Part shown: positions 42,689-50,698 of the stretch, piece after piece
How positions within the stretch are numbered: the first letter of the stretch is position 1
Layout: every line of letters starts with the position of its first letter
Source of the DNA: Pseudoxanthomonas daejeonensis
GTDB lineage: Bacteria > Pseudomonadota > Gammaproteobacteria > Xanthomonadales > Xanthomonadaceae
Length of the DNA: 64,000 nt
NCBI RefSeq assembly: GCF_010093205.1
Contig: NZ_PDWN01000004.1
Location: 186,001 to 250,000 of the forward strand
Reading direction: 5' to 3'
Notes under the pieces: model-generated
Told to the model about the DNA's origin: nothing
Database searches by the model: none
The model's input: the letters and a program-made list of their open reading frames with translations, nothing else
Program-made: the position numbers and the translations under genes

Positions 42689-42847
42689 ATGAAAACCAAA
42701 CCTTCCAACGCCAACCTCTACCTCTACACCTTCCTCTCGCTCCTGCTGGGCTTGGCGGCCACCGTGGATATCGGATCGCTATCCAGTCGGGCCATGGCCA
42801 ACCAGAACGACCGTGCAGAGATGGCCTTGCAACGTTGGGGACTGTAA
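42689..42847 (+). CDS. Small membrane protein upstream of ParA
   Basis: 52 residues; an N-terminal hydrophobic segment (LYLYTFLSLLLGLAATV) and a hydrophilic end. It overlaps the ParA start through TAATG. Confidence 0.5.
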   Translation: MKTKPSNANLYLYTFLSLLLGLAATVDIGSLSSRAMANQNDRAEMALQRWGL

Positions 42848-43422
42848 TGGCCCGGCACGTCGCAGTGGCCTCCCCCAAGGGTGGTGTCGGCAAAACGCTG
42901 ATCGCCCTTCAGTTGGCAGGGCACTTCGCAGTCCGCGGCGAGCGGGTGTGCCTGGTCGACCATGACCCGCAGGGTTCCTGCCTGATCTTCGGCAAGGTCG
43001 CTACCAATGCCAATGTGGAACTGCCTTTCGTTCCCACCACTGCCATGGTCAGCGGGTTCGATACCTACATCCACGATTACCCGCCTGGATTGGCCGACAC
43101 CTATGCGCCGTGCCGCATTGTCGTCGTGCCCACCTTGCTGGACGCGGCCAGCTACCTGGTCCACAAGCGGGGCTTACGACACTTCCAGGACTTGGGACTG
43201 CGTGTCATCCCGGTGGCCCAGCGAGTCCGTACCGACCGCAAGGAACAGCGGGATCTGTTGAAACACTTCCAGGATGGCGTAGTCCTGCGCGATCGGGCGC
43301 TGTACGCCAACTGTTATGGGAAAGGGCTCACCGTCGCGTCGGCGCGTGGATTGCCACACCTGGGCCTGGCCCAGTCAGAAATCGAACGCCTGGCTCAGGC
43401 GGTAGATGGGGGAGGGAAGTGA
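42847..43422 (+). CDS. parA: ParA-family partition ATPase
   Basis: 191 residues. The deviant Walker A SPKGGVGKTLIALQLA (about 9-24) and VCLVDHDPQGSC (about 38-49) define the ParA/MinD class. It is short, without an N-terminal HTH, like type Ib ParA proteins that work with a separate ribbon-helix-helix partner. The partner is probably the 43873 gene product, and the GATAGCA/TGCTAGC palindromes are probably the centromere or operator. Confidence 0.85.
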   Translation: MARHVAVASPKGGVGKTLIALQLAGHFAVRGERVCLVDHDPQGSCLIFGKVATNANVELPFVPTTAMVSGFDTYIHDYPPGLADTYAPCRIVVVPTLLDAASYLVHKRGLRHFQDLGLRVIPVAQRVRTDRKEQRDLLKHFQDGVVLRDRALYANCYGKGLTVASARGLPHLGLAQSEIERLAQAVDGGGK

Positions 43423-43424
43423 AT

Positions 43425-43718
43425 ATGCCGCGTGAGTTTCGCAATTTTACTATCGTTGAGGATGATGGCGCCAGACATGTCGTATGGAAAGACCCGAGTA
43501 AGGTTCAAGTCATAAGCAACCCAATGGGACGACTTGAAGTGTCACGAAGGCGTGACAGCGTAGTTCATTACGAACGGAATTCCATAGGGTTGTTGTTTCT
43601 ACGTCAGTACTGCGAATCACATGACGGTATGCCCTTGCCATGGAAATGTTTTGAGCGGGAACGTCAAGAACGGTGGCGGGAAGCTATTGTCAAAGAGACA
43701 AGTGGGGACCCCCAGTGA
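43425..43718 (+). CDS. Hypothetical protein in the partition operon
   Basis: 97 residues, basic (MPREFRNFTIVEDDG). GGGAGGG lies upstream. Its stop overlaps the GTG start of the next gene. Function is unknown. Confidence 0.6.
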   Translation: MPREFRNFTIVEDDGARHVVWKDPSKVQVISNPMGRLEVSRRRDSVVHYERNSIGLLFLRQYCESHDGMPLPWKCFERERQERWREAIVKETSGDPQ

Positions 43719-43876
43719 CCCGCGCCCTGATCTGTCGTCCAGACGGCACGATTGAAGAGCTTGACCTCACCCTGGCCACGCCTAATGAAACCGAGCAGGC
43801 CATTACCAATCACCAAGAACTCGAATGGGTGCATGCCGTGGTGCGCGCCCTTCACGAAATGAAGGAGACCCCATGA
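43715..43876 (+). CDS. Small acidic hypothetical protein
   Basis: 53 residues with a GTG start (VTRALICRPDGTIEELD) overlapping the preceding TGA; its stop overlaps the next ATG. Confidence 0.55.
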   Translation: MTRALICRPDGTIEELDLTLATPNETEQAITNHQELEWVHAVVRALHEMKETP

Positions 43877-44181
43877 GTTGGAACGACCTGAACCCTGATG
43901 ACCTGGCCCAGGTGTCCTATCCCGAGAAGGCTTCGCGGATGTCCATCAAGCGGGAGCCGGGGGTTGCCAAGATCATTGCCCGCGAATTGCCTGTCGGCGG
44001 CAAGAAGGTGCTGTTCCTGCGCGTACCCGAGGACCTGCACGAACGCTTGGAAGACCGTGTCATTGGTCCAATGAACACTGCAGTCGTCGCCATCCTGGAC
44101 GAGGCGTTGGACCGATTGGACGGCGGCAACAAGACCTGGCGCGTGATAGCACCTGCTATCAAGCGCAAGAAAAAGCGGTGA
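43873..44181 (+). CDS. Ribbon-helix-helix protein, probable ParB-type partner
   Basis: 102 residues. KKVLFLRVPEDLHERLEDRVIGPMNTAVVAILDEALDRL is a ribbon-helix-helix motif. It lies in the same operon as the ParA gene, and a perfect TGATAGCACCTGCTATCA palindrome lies near its 3' end. It probably binds these palindromes. Confidence 0.65.
   Translation: MSWNDLNPDDLAQVSYPEKASRMSIKREPGVAKIIARELPVGGKKVLFLRVPEDLHERLEDRVIGPMNTAVVAILDEALDRLDGGNKTWRVIAPAIKRKKKR
44144..44161. repeat. Par-type palindromic site 4 (perfect)
   Basis: TGATAGCACCTGCTATCA has perfect arms around a CC/GG centre, inside the 3' end of the ribbon-helix-helix gene. Confidence 0.75.
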
Positions 44182-44250
44182 TTGGAACTTGAAGGCACAT
44201 GGCCACGGTCGTGGCCAACTTCGTTCTGGTGATATCACTTCGCTATCGCT

Positions 44251-44267
44251 TGATAGCACCTGCTAGC
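44251..44267. repeat. Par-type palindromic site 5
   Basis: TGATAGCACCTGCTAGC in the intergenic region after the partition operon. Confidence 0.7.
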
Positions 44268-44283
44268 TGCACTCAAACCTCAC

Positions 44284-44314
44284 AAGCGCTCCGAGAAATC
44301 GGGGCGTTTTTCTT
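44284..44314 (+). terminator. Rho-independent terminator
   Basis: CGCTCCGA-GAAA-TCGGGGCG stem with a GAAA tetraloop followed by TTTTTCTTTT. Confidence 0.9.
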
Positions 44315-44395
44315 TTCTATTTCCGCGTTCCGCTTCGCACGATTGTGTGTGTTGGCACCTGGACATTACTCCCATCTCTCACATGATGGTTATGT

Positions 44396-44411
44396 GCTAG
44401 CAACTGCTATC
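44396..44411. repeat. Par-type palindromic site 6
   Basis: GCTAGCAACTGCTATC, 23 bp before the small membrane gene at 44435. Confidence 0.65.
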
Positions 44412-44434
44412 ACACACACCAACGGAGCCCAGAC

Positions 44435-44569
44435 ATGAGCCTTTTTGATCGCATTGCCCACTCACAAGAACACAGCTTCATCGCCCTTCGAACCAACGGT
44501 CTTCTGACTGTTGCTTTGACCGGACTGGCAGTCCTTACCGCCGTCTTCCTTCCCCTCATCGTTGCCTAA
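44435..44569 (+). CDS. Small membrane protein
   Basis: 44 residues (MSLFDRIAHSQEHSF) with a C-terminal hydrophobic helix (LTVALTGLAVLTAVFLPLIVA). It is the first of three short membrane genes in a row. Confidence 0.5.
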   Translation: MSLFDRIAHSQEHSFIALRTNGLLTVALTGLAVLTAVFLPLIVA

Positions 44570-44584
44570 TTCGAGACTGCACCC

Positions 44585-44845
44585 ATGAACATTGCTGATA
44601 TTCCATTTCCATTTTTTATGACCGTATCAATGACGACATTGTTTTTTGTCTCCACCTTCGTAGTGACCTACATCGAGAGCAAATCCAGTACTTCCGCTAG
44701 CGATCGACTTGCTAATTCCTTCGTGTGTTCGGTGAAGTATTCAGCCTTGGTTGGATTGGGCATGGCTGGTCTCTTTTGTGTGTTGATGGTTGGCACATTT
44801 ATCTCCAAGGCATTGTGGGCTGGCTACCTCTTTGTAGTCGCCTAA
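44585..44845 (+). CDS. Small membrane protein, two segments
   Basis: 86 residues with two hydrophobic stretches (FFMTVSMTTLFFVSTFVVTYI; LVGLGMAGLFCVLMVG). No strong ribosome-binding site. Function is unknown. Confidence 0.55.
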   Translation: MNIADIPFPFFMTVSMTTLFFVSTFVVTYIESKSSTSASDRLANSFVCSVKYSALVGLGMAGLFCVLMVGTFISKALWAGYLFVVA

Positions 44846-44875
44846 CCACAAACCAACTCACACGGACCCCACACT

Positions 44876-45094
44876 ATGAACATCACTGAATCCGCCATTG
44901 TCACCGCCATTGTTCTCTCCATTTCCGGATCTGTCCTATGGATTGGGGGCAAGGTCATGGACCAGGTCGACTCCCACACCGCCTTCATGGAAGTTGCTGC
45001 GGACCCTGCGAACGACGCGGAAGCCATTGAGCGTGCCGCCCGCATGACGGAGGAACAGCGTCGCAAGGCTCTCGAGCAGTACGCCGCCAAGTAA
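44876..45094 (+). CDS. Small membrane protein with helical tail
   Basis: 72 residues: an N-terminal membrane helix (AIVTAIVLSISGSVLWIGG) and an acidic/basic cytoplasmic helix (ERAARMTEEQRRKALEQYAAK). Function is unknown. Confidence 0.6.
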   Translation: MNITESAIVTAIVLSISGSVLWIGGKVMDQVDSHTAFMEVAADPANDAEAIERAARMTEEQRRKALEQYAAK

Positions 45095-45098
45095 TCCC

Positions 45099-45431
45099 AT
45101 GCGCATAGTCGAATCCGAAGACGCCAGGGACCTGGCCATGTACGCCGACCCGATTTCCGGTCACACCTACGCCGTCATCTGCAATCCCATTGCCGACGAA
45201 GACGCGTACCGCTACCGCCTTATCTGTGCGCGGATCCCCGAGTGGATCAAGCAGGTCAACACCGCTCGCTCCGTTTCCCGCACGCCAGGGATCCAGATCT
45301 ACGACCAGTTCGATGTTTCAGGCCCCGACATTGAGTCGGAAACCACAAGAACGCGCGTTGCCGCGCTCATACGCGAAGCCCGAGTCCTGGGCGGCGCCCA
45401 CCACCTCGTAATAGACCGGAGAACCCCATGA
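45099..45431 (+). CDS. Hypothetical protein
   Basis: 110 residues (MRIVESEDARDLAMYADPISG), soluble, overlapping the next gene by ATGA. No family is recognised. Confidence 0.6.
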   Translation: MRIVESEDARDLAMYADPISGHTYAVICNPIADEDAYRYRLICARIPEWIKQVNTARSVSRTPGIQIYDQFDVSGPDIESETTRTRVAALIREARVLGGAHHLVIDRRTP

Positions 45432-45943
45432 ACCGTGCTGCATATCCCCGTCTGGTTGAAGCTATCCAGACCCAATCCCTGATTTGCGTCCAGGACGCCC
45501 TGGCGGAACTGCGAGCGCTGGAAGAAGCTCAGCTCGTCCATCGTGCCGAGTGGTGCCCCTCCACCAGGGAGTTCAACTGGGAACTCACGAACGCTCGTTC
45601 AGATGAAGACCTGACCCCCATGGCCGTCCTGACTCACTTGTACGCCATGAAGAAAACCAAAGGCGACACGGCCTCCTGCGACCGTCTGGAAGCGATTGCT
45701 GTCTGGCTGGTGGAGCAAGGCGCCGATCCCTTCCTGGAACAGGCCCGCACCCTTGTCCGAAAGGGTTGGGACAACGGAATGCCGGTGTATGTCCGAGGCC
45801 GCGGCAAGACGCTGGTGGAAGTCTTCGGCCAATCCAACCTGCCCCAGGTGGTCCAGGACATGATCGAGAAGGTCAATGACAGCGAAGGAGACGAAGCCCG
45901 GGTCCTGCGCTATCACATCGAGCGGTACGGTCTGGCAGCTTGA
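45428..45943 (+). CDS. Divergent ankyrin-like protein
   Basis: 171 residues. MNRAAYPRLVEAIQTQSLICVQDAL and RLEAIAVWLVEQGADPFLEQ resemble ankyrin helices. It is coupled to the preceding gene. No Arg-rich tail. Confidence 0.55.
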   Translation: MNRAAYPRLVEAIQTQSLICVQDALAELRALEEAQLVHRAEWCPSTREFNWELTNARSDEDLTPMAVLTHLYAMKKTKGDTASCDRLEAIAVWLVEQGADPFLEQARTLVRKGWDNGMPVYVRGRGKTLVEVFGQSNLPQVVQDMIEKVNDSEGDEARVLRYHIERYGLAA

Positions 45944-45995
45944 CGGGCAGGGGGAGCGGGTGCGACAAGACCGGTAATCCCTAATCCGTTCAGCC

Positions 45996-46550
45996 ATGCA
46001 CTCCAAAGCCAGCCTGACCTTCGACCACGCCCTCCAGGACGCCTTGGACCTGGTCGGACATTTCGACAAACTCAACGCCCAGCCGCCGCCACCCGAAAAC
46101 GAGGTCTTGAAACGGGCCAGCCTGGTCATGGCCTTGGCCGCCCTGGAAACCTATTTCGAGGACCGCTTGGTGGAAGCAGTCGAGACTGTCGCCGGCACCG
46201 GGGACGGGCACTTGCCCCAGTTCATGCGGGACTGCCTGGCCAATGATTTGAAATATTTCCACACCCCCAGCACTGACCGAGTGCGCCCGCTGTACCAGAA
46301 ATACCTGGGCGTCGATATCACGGAAGGGTGGAAGTGGAACCACATGGAGCCTTCAACGGCTCGCAGCGAACTCAACAAGCTGGCCAAGAAACGCGGCGAC
46401 ATCGCTCACCGATCGGGCAGGCCTGCCAACGGTACGCCCACGAAGCACGCGGTCTCCCGCGACGACCTGCGCAAGTACATCCACTTCATTCGGCAACTGG
46501 TTGTGGCGACGGACGCGGTACTGGCGAAGGCCGACCGTACACCCGGCTAA
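45996..46550 (+). CDS. HEPN-domain protein
   Basis: 184 residues, all helical. LAALETYFEDRLVEAVETVAG and the late RGDIAHR (an Rx4H motif within about 133-140) fit the RiboL-PSP-type HEPN family, whose active members are RNases in defence and toxin systems. It overlaps the convergent HNH gene by 65 bp. Confidence 0.65.
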   Translation: MHSKASLTFDHALQDALDLVGHFDKLNAQPPPPENEVLKRASLVMALAALETYFEDRLVEAVETVAGTGDGHLPQFMRDCLANDLKYFHTPSTDRVRPLYQKYLGVDITEGWKWNHMEPSTARSELNKLAKKRGDIAHRSGRPANGTPTKHAVSRDDLRKYIHFIRQLVVATDAVLAKADRTPG

Positions 46551-47535
46551 ACGCCGACCAGTACCGGTTCACGAAGTACCGGGTCTCATCCAGTTCGCCT
46601 GGCAACCCCATGTCCTGCTGCGCCCGCAGGCGCACGAACGCTTGATCGAACTCCACTTCGGCTGCCTTCAAGTCAGCCACGTCGGCGACACACTGGGCCT
46701 GGGCGCGACGCTTGGCGACCAGCTTGCGCTGGCGCATGGCACGGGGTCCGACTTCACGGGTGGCAACGCCTGCGGGCACCTGCAGGCCTGCCACTTTCCG
46801 TAGGCGCAGCTCGCCGACACTGGCCGACGTGAGCCACCAGTAATCCTGGAAGTCGCGCAGGTTTGAACGACGACCGACACCGACCACGAGGGCATTGGCG
46901 TCGATCAATTGCCAGACCACCTGGCGGAACTTGTCGTCGGTCAGCAGATAGACCGTAGCGCGCTTGTCGCGTTGAAGAGGCACGCCGGACAACTTGGCCA
47001 ACAGGCGAGCCAGGCCTTTGGACTGGCCATCGCCGTAGCGGGCGGTGACGCCAAGGAGGCATTGGCCGTCGTCGGTCTGGGCCGCATAGACACGCGATCG
47101 GGGGAAGGCATGACGCGACGCCAGGGCCGAACGGAACGCCGGCAAGGTGGAGGACGGGGGCAGGGGAAGCAGGTGGTTGGCCGATAACTGGAGCGCAGCC
47201 AACCGCTGTGAGGCGAGGTGGTCGGGCACGTTGTCGAGGGTCAAGAGGTCAGCCGAGGCGCGGACTTGCTGGCAACGCCGACAGCAGACGAAGAGGTTAT
47301 CGACGGTGAGTGGGCCGCCGAGAGAGGTGTGGACAAACGTGGCGATGACGGGGTGATCGAAGCCGCGAGCGTTGGTGCGGTCGTATGGCTTGAGGCAGAG
47401 CGGGCAGGTGTCGCCGGCCTGGGTGAGAACTTTGCGACGTGCATAAGTGGGGGTCGACAGGTGGTACTGCGTATCGAGTGGCGCAATGGCAGCCAGGAAA
47501 TCGTCGAGCGTCATGGTGGGGGAAATGGGCGTCAT
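46486..47535 (-). CDS. HNH-type nuclease-like protein
   Basis: 349 residues. CPLCLKPYDRTNARGFDHPVIATFVHTSLGGPLTVDNLFVCCRRC (about 44-88) has paired CxxC clusters and His residues of a zinc-supported HNH domain. The rest is unassigned, with a basic C-terminal helix. The start at 47535 is about 40 bases from a conserved promoter. Confidence 0.65.
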   Translation of the reverse strand: MTPISPTMTLDDFLAAIAPLDTQYHLSTPTYARRKVLTQAGDTCPLCLKPYDRTNARGFDHPVIATFVHTSLGGPLTVDNLFVCCRRCQQVRASADLLTLDNVPDHLASQRLAALQLSANHLLPLPPSSTLPAFRSALASRHAFPRSRVYAAQTDDGQCLLGVTARYGDGQSKGLARLLAKLSGVPLQRDKRATVYLLTDDKFRQVVWQLIDANALVVGVGRRSNLRDFQDYWWLTSASVGELRLRKVAGLQVPAGVATREVGPRAMRQRKLVAKRRAQAQCVADVADLKAAEVEFDQAFVRLRAQQDMGLPGELDETRYFVNRYWSAFSRVYGRPSPVPRPSPQPVAE

Positions 47536-47564
47536 GGAAAGCTGAACGAGTTGATCTTGGAACC

Positions 47565-47592
47565 AGTGTAGGTGGCTTGTCGTTGTGGGCAA
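47565..47592 (-). promoter_or_regulatory. Conserved dyad promoter upstream of 47535
   Basis: TTGCCCACAACGACAA (47577-47592) and TACACT after 16 bp on the minus strand. Confidence 0.65.
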
Positions 47593-47941
47593 TGGGCAGT
47601 CTTGCGAGCGAAAACGACGGCCGCCAGTCAACGACAGGTGGAGCGTTTGTCGTTGACTGGCGGGAAGAGCAAGAGCGTCGGACCTATTGGCGAAGAGCTT
47701 GGGACGTTTGCGATTTTGCGGCCTGTCGAAGAACGACGAGGCGAGCGCAAAGCAAAGTCGGGGGCATGGACAACACGCACCTATGGTTTTTTTCCTGCAG
47801 CGGTAAGAACTGACCGCTTACGAGCGCCTAACCCTTGATAAGCCTGGGTTTCGGAGTACCGCCGGCATTACCGCCATCCGAACCCCGAAAACAGCCTAAA
47901 ACTGCTTTGCGGCGTGTTTCGCAGGTATTACCGCCGACCCC

Positions 47942-47969
47942 TTGCCAAAAGCGACAAACGCCATAGCGT
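47942..47969 (+). promoter_or_regulatory. Conserved dyad promoter upstream of 48006
   Basis: TTGCCAAAAGCGACAA, TAGCGT after 16 bp. Confidence 0.65.
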
Positions 47970-48005
47970 GGTTGAGACCCGTCAACCATCTAGTTTCCGT
48001 TCGCT

Positions 48006-48416
48006 ATGGCCAAACGCAAGACCAGCATTGCCCTCACCCCTCGCGAAGTCGAACGCTTCCGGGAGGCTGCTGACGTTCGCGGTCTGTCGCTGTCGGAATT
48101 CATGTCGCAGTCCACAGCCAACGCCCTGGATACCGCCGACGCTACCGTGGTGTTGAAAAGCTTTGCCGCGGATCTACGCGCCGACATCACTCGTCTGATG
48201 GAACGCCTGCTCGAGTCCGATGTGCTTCAAGCCCAGGAGCGATCTCGCTTCCTCGATGAGCAACGAAACGTCCTTGGCAACTTCCTGGAAGGCCTGAAAG
48301 CCTCCCAGCGCGAAGCCGTCAAGGACGCTTTTCAGTTCGGACAGAAGCACCCGACCACACCCAAACCCAGTGACCAAGAGTTGGGCATTCATCGCCCACC
48401 CACACCGCGGTCCTAA
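48006..48416 (+). CDS. Ribbon-helix-helix mobilization-accessory-like protein
   Basis: 136 residues. KRKTSIALTPREVERFREAADVRGLSLSEFMSQSTANAL is a ribbon-helix-helix motif, followed by a long helical region. This architecture suits a relaxosome accessory protein (TrwA/MobC-like) or a transfer regulator. It is the first gene of the transfer region, next to the inverted repeat at 47621-47663. Confidence 0.6.
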   Translation: MAKRKTSIALTPREVERFREAADVRGLSLSEFMSQSTANALDTADATVVLKSFAADLRADITRLMERLLESDVLQAQERSRFLDEQRNVLGNFLEGLKASQREAVKDAFQFGQKHPTTPKPSDQELGIHRPPTPRS

Positions 48417-48452
48417 CCCAACCACCTCTTCCTCCCCACCGAGACCTCCCCT

Positions 48453-49097
48453 ATGAAGATTTCCGTTCTCTCCCTCGCACTGGCCGCGACGCTCGTTGCC
48501 GCCGCTCCCGTCCTGGCCCAGCAGCAGGCCAGCCCCACCACTGAACAGACCGACGCCAAGCCCGCCAAGCCGAAGGCTGACAAGAAGCGCTTGTTCAAGT
48601 CCGGCGCCCTGGGTTGCCTGGGTGGCGGCGCGCTCGCTTACCTCACCGGCAAGAAGGACAAAGCCTTGGCCGCGTGCGCGGTCGGCGCCGCTGTGGGATC
48701 CATCGCTTCTTACCGCAAGCAGCTGGACGAAGCCCGCGCCCTGCAGCAAGAAGCCCAGGCCGCTGGCATGACCGCCACCGTTTCCACCAAGCAAGCGACC
48801 GCCAAGTCGGGCGAGAAGGTGGAGGCCCTGGACGCGGTGGTCATCGCCTACGACCCGGCGAGCATGTCCGCCCGTGATCCGAAGACCGTTGCCGTTCTGG
48901 ACAAGATCTCGGCTCTGGCCAAGAAGTCCAAGGAGCCACTGTCGATCGCTGTCTCGGGTCGCGACCAGAAAGCCTGCCAGATCCCGCTCGCCGAGTTGCA
49001 CGCCCGCGGTTCATTCCCGCCAGCCACCGCTGTCGACAACTGCGGGAAGGGCAAGACCCAGATCCTCATCACGCCCGTGCCGGACGTATCCGCTTGA
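48453..49097 (+). CDS. Exported glycine-zipper protein
   Basis: 214 residues. A signal peptide (MKISVLSLALAATLVAAAPVLA), then a Lys-rich segment, then a hydrophobic Gly-rich hairpin (GALGCLGGGALAYL and AACAVGAAVGSIASY) like envelope glycine-zipper proteins, then a folded C-domain with two Cys. Its role in transfer is inferred from position. Confidence 0.6.
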   Translation: MKISVLSLALAATLVAAAPVLAQQQASPTTEQTDAKPAKPKADKKRLFKSGALGCLGGGALAYLTGKKDKALAACAVGAAVGSIASYRKQLDEARALQQEAQAAGMTATVSTKQATAKSGEKVEALDAVVIAYDPASMSARDPKTVAVLDKISALAKKSKEPLSIAVSGRDQKACQIPLAELHARGSFPPATAVDNCGKGKTQILITPVPDVSA

Positions 49098-49104
49098 TCA
49101 TCTT

Positions 49105-49131
49105 GACCGGCCCCGAGTCCTGGGGCCGGTC
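49105..49131. terminator. Strong hairpin, probable terminator
   Basis: GACCGGCCCC and GGGGCCGGTC are perfectly paired around a 7-base loop; the following TCTTCC is a weak T tract. Confidence 0.6.
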
Positions 49132-49150
49132 TCTTCCCCGAGGGACACCC

Positions 49151-49324
49151 ATGAACCTCCAGCAGATCGAAGACCAGTTCGCCGCCATGAATTACTACGA
49201 ACGCCAGGTCTTTGTCTTTTTGATCGACTACCAGCTCCGCCGCCAGCAAGCCCGCGCCCGTCGCCTTTCCACCGCCGTCGACGCGCACTTACGCGCCATC
49301 CTTCGATCCACCCAACGCTCATGA
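49151..49324 (+). CDS. Small basic hypothetical protein
   Basis: 57 residues (MNLQQIEDQFAAMNYYERQVF), overlapping the next start by ATGA. Confidence 0.55.
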   Translation: MNLQQIEDQFAAMNYYERQVFVFLIDYQLRRQQARARRLSTAVDAHLRAILRSTQRS

Positions 49325-50370
49325 CCGACAACTTCTTGGACCTGTTCCAACCCGAACCCTCGACCAATCCAAAAGTCGCACCCGAACTGGCCGCCACGCC
49401 TGTTCCTGCGCCAGCCCTTGCACCAGCAGAGCCGGCCACCTCGATGTTCGATGGCGTGCTGGATGATCTGGTGCTTCCCGAACAGCCTGGCGTCGACGTG
49501 CCGGCTTTGCCAGAGCCCATCGAGCCTGAGCCAGAACCACAGGCCTGGGAGCCCGAGCCCGAGATCGAGACTGCCCCCGAGCTGGTGGCAATCGACGAGC
49601 CCGAGATCGAGACTGCCCCCGAGCTGGTGGCAATCGACGAGCCCGAGCCCGTCGCAGACAAAGTAGTCACCCCGCAGGCCGAGGTGGAGACCGACACCGC
49701 CAGCGTCATTGAGAAATTTGAAACGCAGTGCTCCATCGACCCCTTCCAGTCCCATGACGAAGCACTGGACGCCCTGGTGGCTGACATCCAGGCAAGCCCG
49801 GAACCCGAGAAACGCGTGGTGTTGGTACACCGTCCCGAAGACAAGGCGCGGTTGGAAGAGCGCCTGGTCGATACGCCCACCGACGTGCGTGTGGTCACGA
49901 CCGCTACCACGCCCAGAAAGTCCCGCGCTCCGCTTCTAGTGGGTGTCGGATTGGCCGTCCTGGCCCTGGGAGCGATCGGCTGGTGGACGCTCTCTAGTAA
50001 CAAGGAGTCGCCCGAGCCTGCCGCTTCAACGGTTGAACCTGCAGCCCAACCCGCGGTAGCCGAGCCCAGCACACCAGATATCCAGGTACCCACCACACCC
50101 GAGCCAGTCGTGATCAACCCGGCCGACTTGGTGGCGGATGTGATCCAGACAACTCCTGAGCCCGCACCCGTCCAACCAGAACCACCGGTTGTCGAGCCTG
50201 AGGTCGCACCCGCACCTGTTGTTGCTAAGGCCGCTCCTGCACAGCCTTCGGCTCCCAAGCCGAAGGCCAAGCCAGCAACGCCTAAGCCCAAGCCCCAACC
50301 AAAGCCCGCCGAGAAGACCTGGCAAGACGACGCACTGGACCAACTCGACAATCTTGAAAAGCGCTTATAA
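49321..50370 (+). CDS. Acidic Pro-rich single-pass membrane protein
   Basis: 349 residues. A long acidic Pro/Glu-rich cytoplasmic part is followed by a membrane segment (LLVGVGLAVLALGAIGWWTL, about 200-220). A Pro/Ala/Lys-rich TonB-like extension follows, ending KTWQDDALDQLDNLEKRL. The architecture resembles periplasm-spanning linkers of transfer or pilus systems. A 42-bp tandem repeat encodes EIETAPELVAIDEP twice. Confidence 0.6.
   Translation: MTDNFLDLFQPEPSTNPKVAPELAATPVPAPALAPAEPATSMFDGVLDDLVLPEQPGVDVPALPEPIEPEPEPQAWEPEPEIETAPELVAIDEPEIETAPELVAIDEPEPVADKVVTPQAEVETDTASVIEKFETQCSIDPFQSHDEALDALVADIQASPEPEKRVVLVHRPEDKARLEERLVDTPTDVRVVTTATTPRKSRAPLLVGVGLAVLALGAIGWWTLSSNKESPEPAASTVEPAAQPAVAEPSTPDIQVPTTPEPVVINPADLVADVIQTTPEPAPVQPEPPVVEPEVAPAPVVAKAAPAQPSAPKPKAKPATPKPKPQPKPAEKTWQDDALDQLDNLEKRL
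49561..49644 (+). repeat. 42-bp perfect tandem repeat in coding sequence
   Basis: Copies at 49561-49602 and 49603-49644 encode EIETAPELVAIDEP twice. Confidence 0.9.
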
Positions 50371-50386
50371 GTTCGCATTCACAGAC

Positions 50387-50414
50387 TTGCCAAGTACGAC
50401 AACCCGCATACCTT
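50387..50414 (+). promoter_or_regulatory. Conserved dyad promoter, duplicate copy 1
   Basis: TTGCCAAGTACGACAA with TACCTT after 16 bp. It now drives only the chimeric ORF and, by read-through, the original gene. Confidence 0.7.
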
Positions 50415-50441
50415 GGAGGGACACACCTTCCAAGGTTTTTT

Positions 50442-50627
50442 ATGCTCCTGGATAAATTCTTCGTCAACTTGCGCACCGGTGCACCTGGCCGGTTCTTCGC
50501 GAGCAAGGTCCTGAATATTTACGGCCGCCTATTCATCGGCGGACCTTCGCTCAACGAAATGCCCGCCGAGAAGACCTGGCAAGACGACGCACTGGACCAA
50601 CTCGACAATCTTGAAAAGCGCTTATAA
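50442..50627 (+). pseudogene. Chimeric 61-codon ORF made by tandem duplication
   Basis: The first 39 codons match the N-terminus of the 50699 gene (MLLDKFFVNLRTGAPG...SLNE). The last 22 (MPAEKTWQDDALDQLDNLEKRL) are joined to the C-terminus of the 49321 product. It keeps a promoter and start but is almost certainly a by-product. Confidence 0.7.
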
Positions 50628-50643
50628 GTTCGCATTCACAGAC

Positions 50644-50671
50644 TTGCCAAGTACGACAACCCGCATACCTT
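50644..50671 (+). promoter_or_regulatory. Conserved dyad promoter, duplicate copy 2
   Basis: Identical to the copy 257 bp upstream; this one directly precedes the intact 50699 gene. ACCTTCC-AAGGT before the ATG could form a small hairpin. Confidence 0.7.
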
Positions 50672-50698
50672 GGAGGGACACACCTTCCAAGGTTTTTT

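Larger units (their letters stand above)
47536..48005. other. Noncoding divergent region with large inverted repeat (oriT or operator candidate)
   Basis: No gene seen in 470 bp. CCGCCAGTCAACGACA at 47621-47636 is perfectly inverted at 47648-47663 with an 11-base loop. Three TACCGCC units occur between 47859 and 47940, next to a ribbon-helix-helix gene. These features fit an oriT or control region, but no nic consensus was identified. Confidence 0.45.

Noticed and set aside
49098-50378. 426-codon minus-strand ORF opposite the 49321 gene
   Set aside because: Ser/Gly-rich mirror of the Pro/Glu-rich plus-strand gene; no ribosome-binding site or domain.
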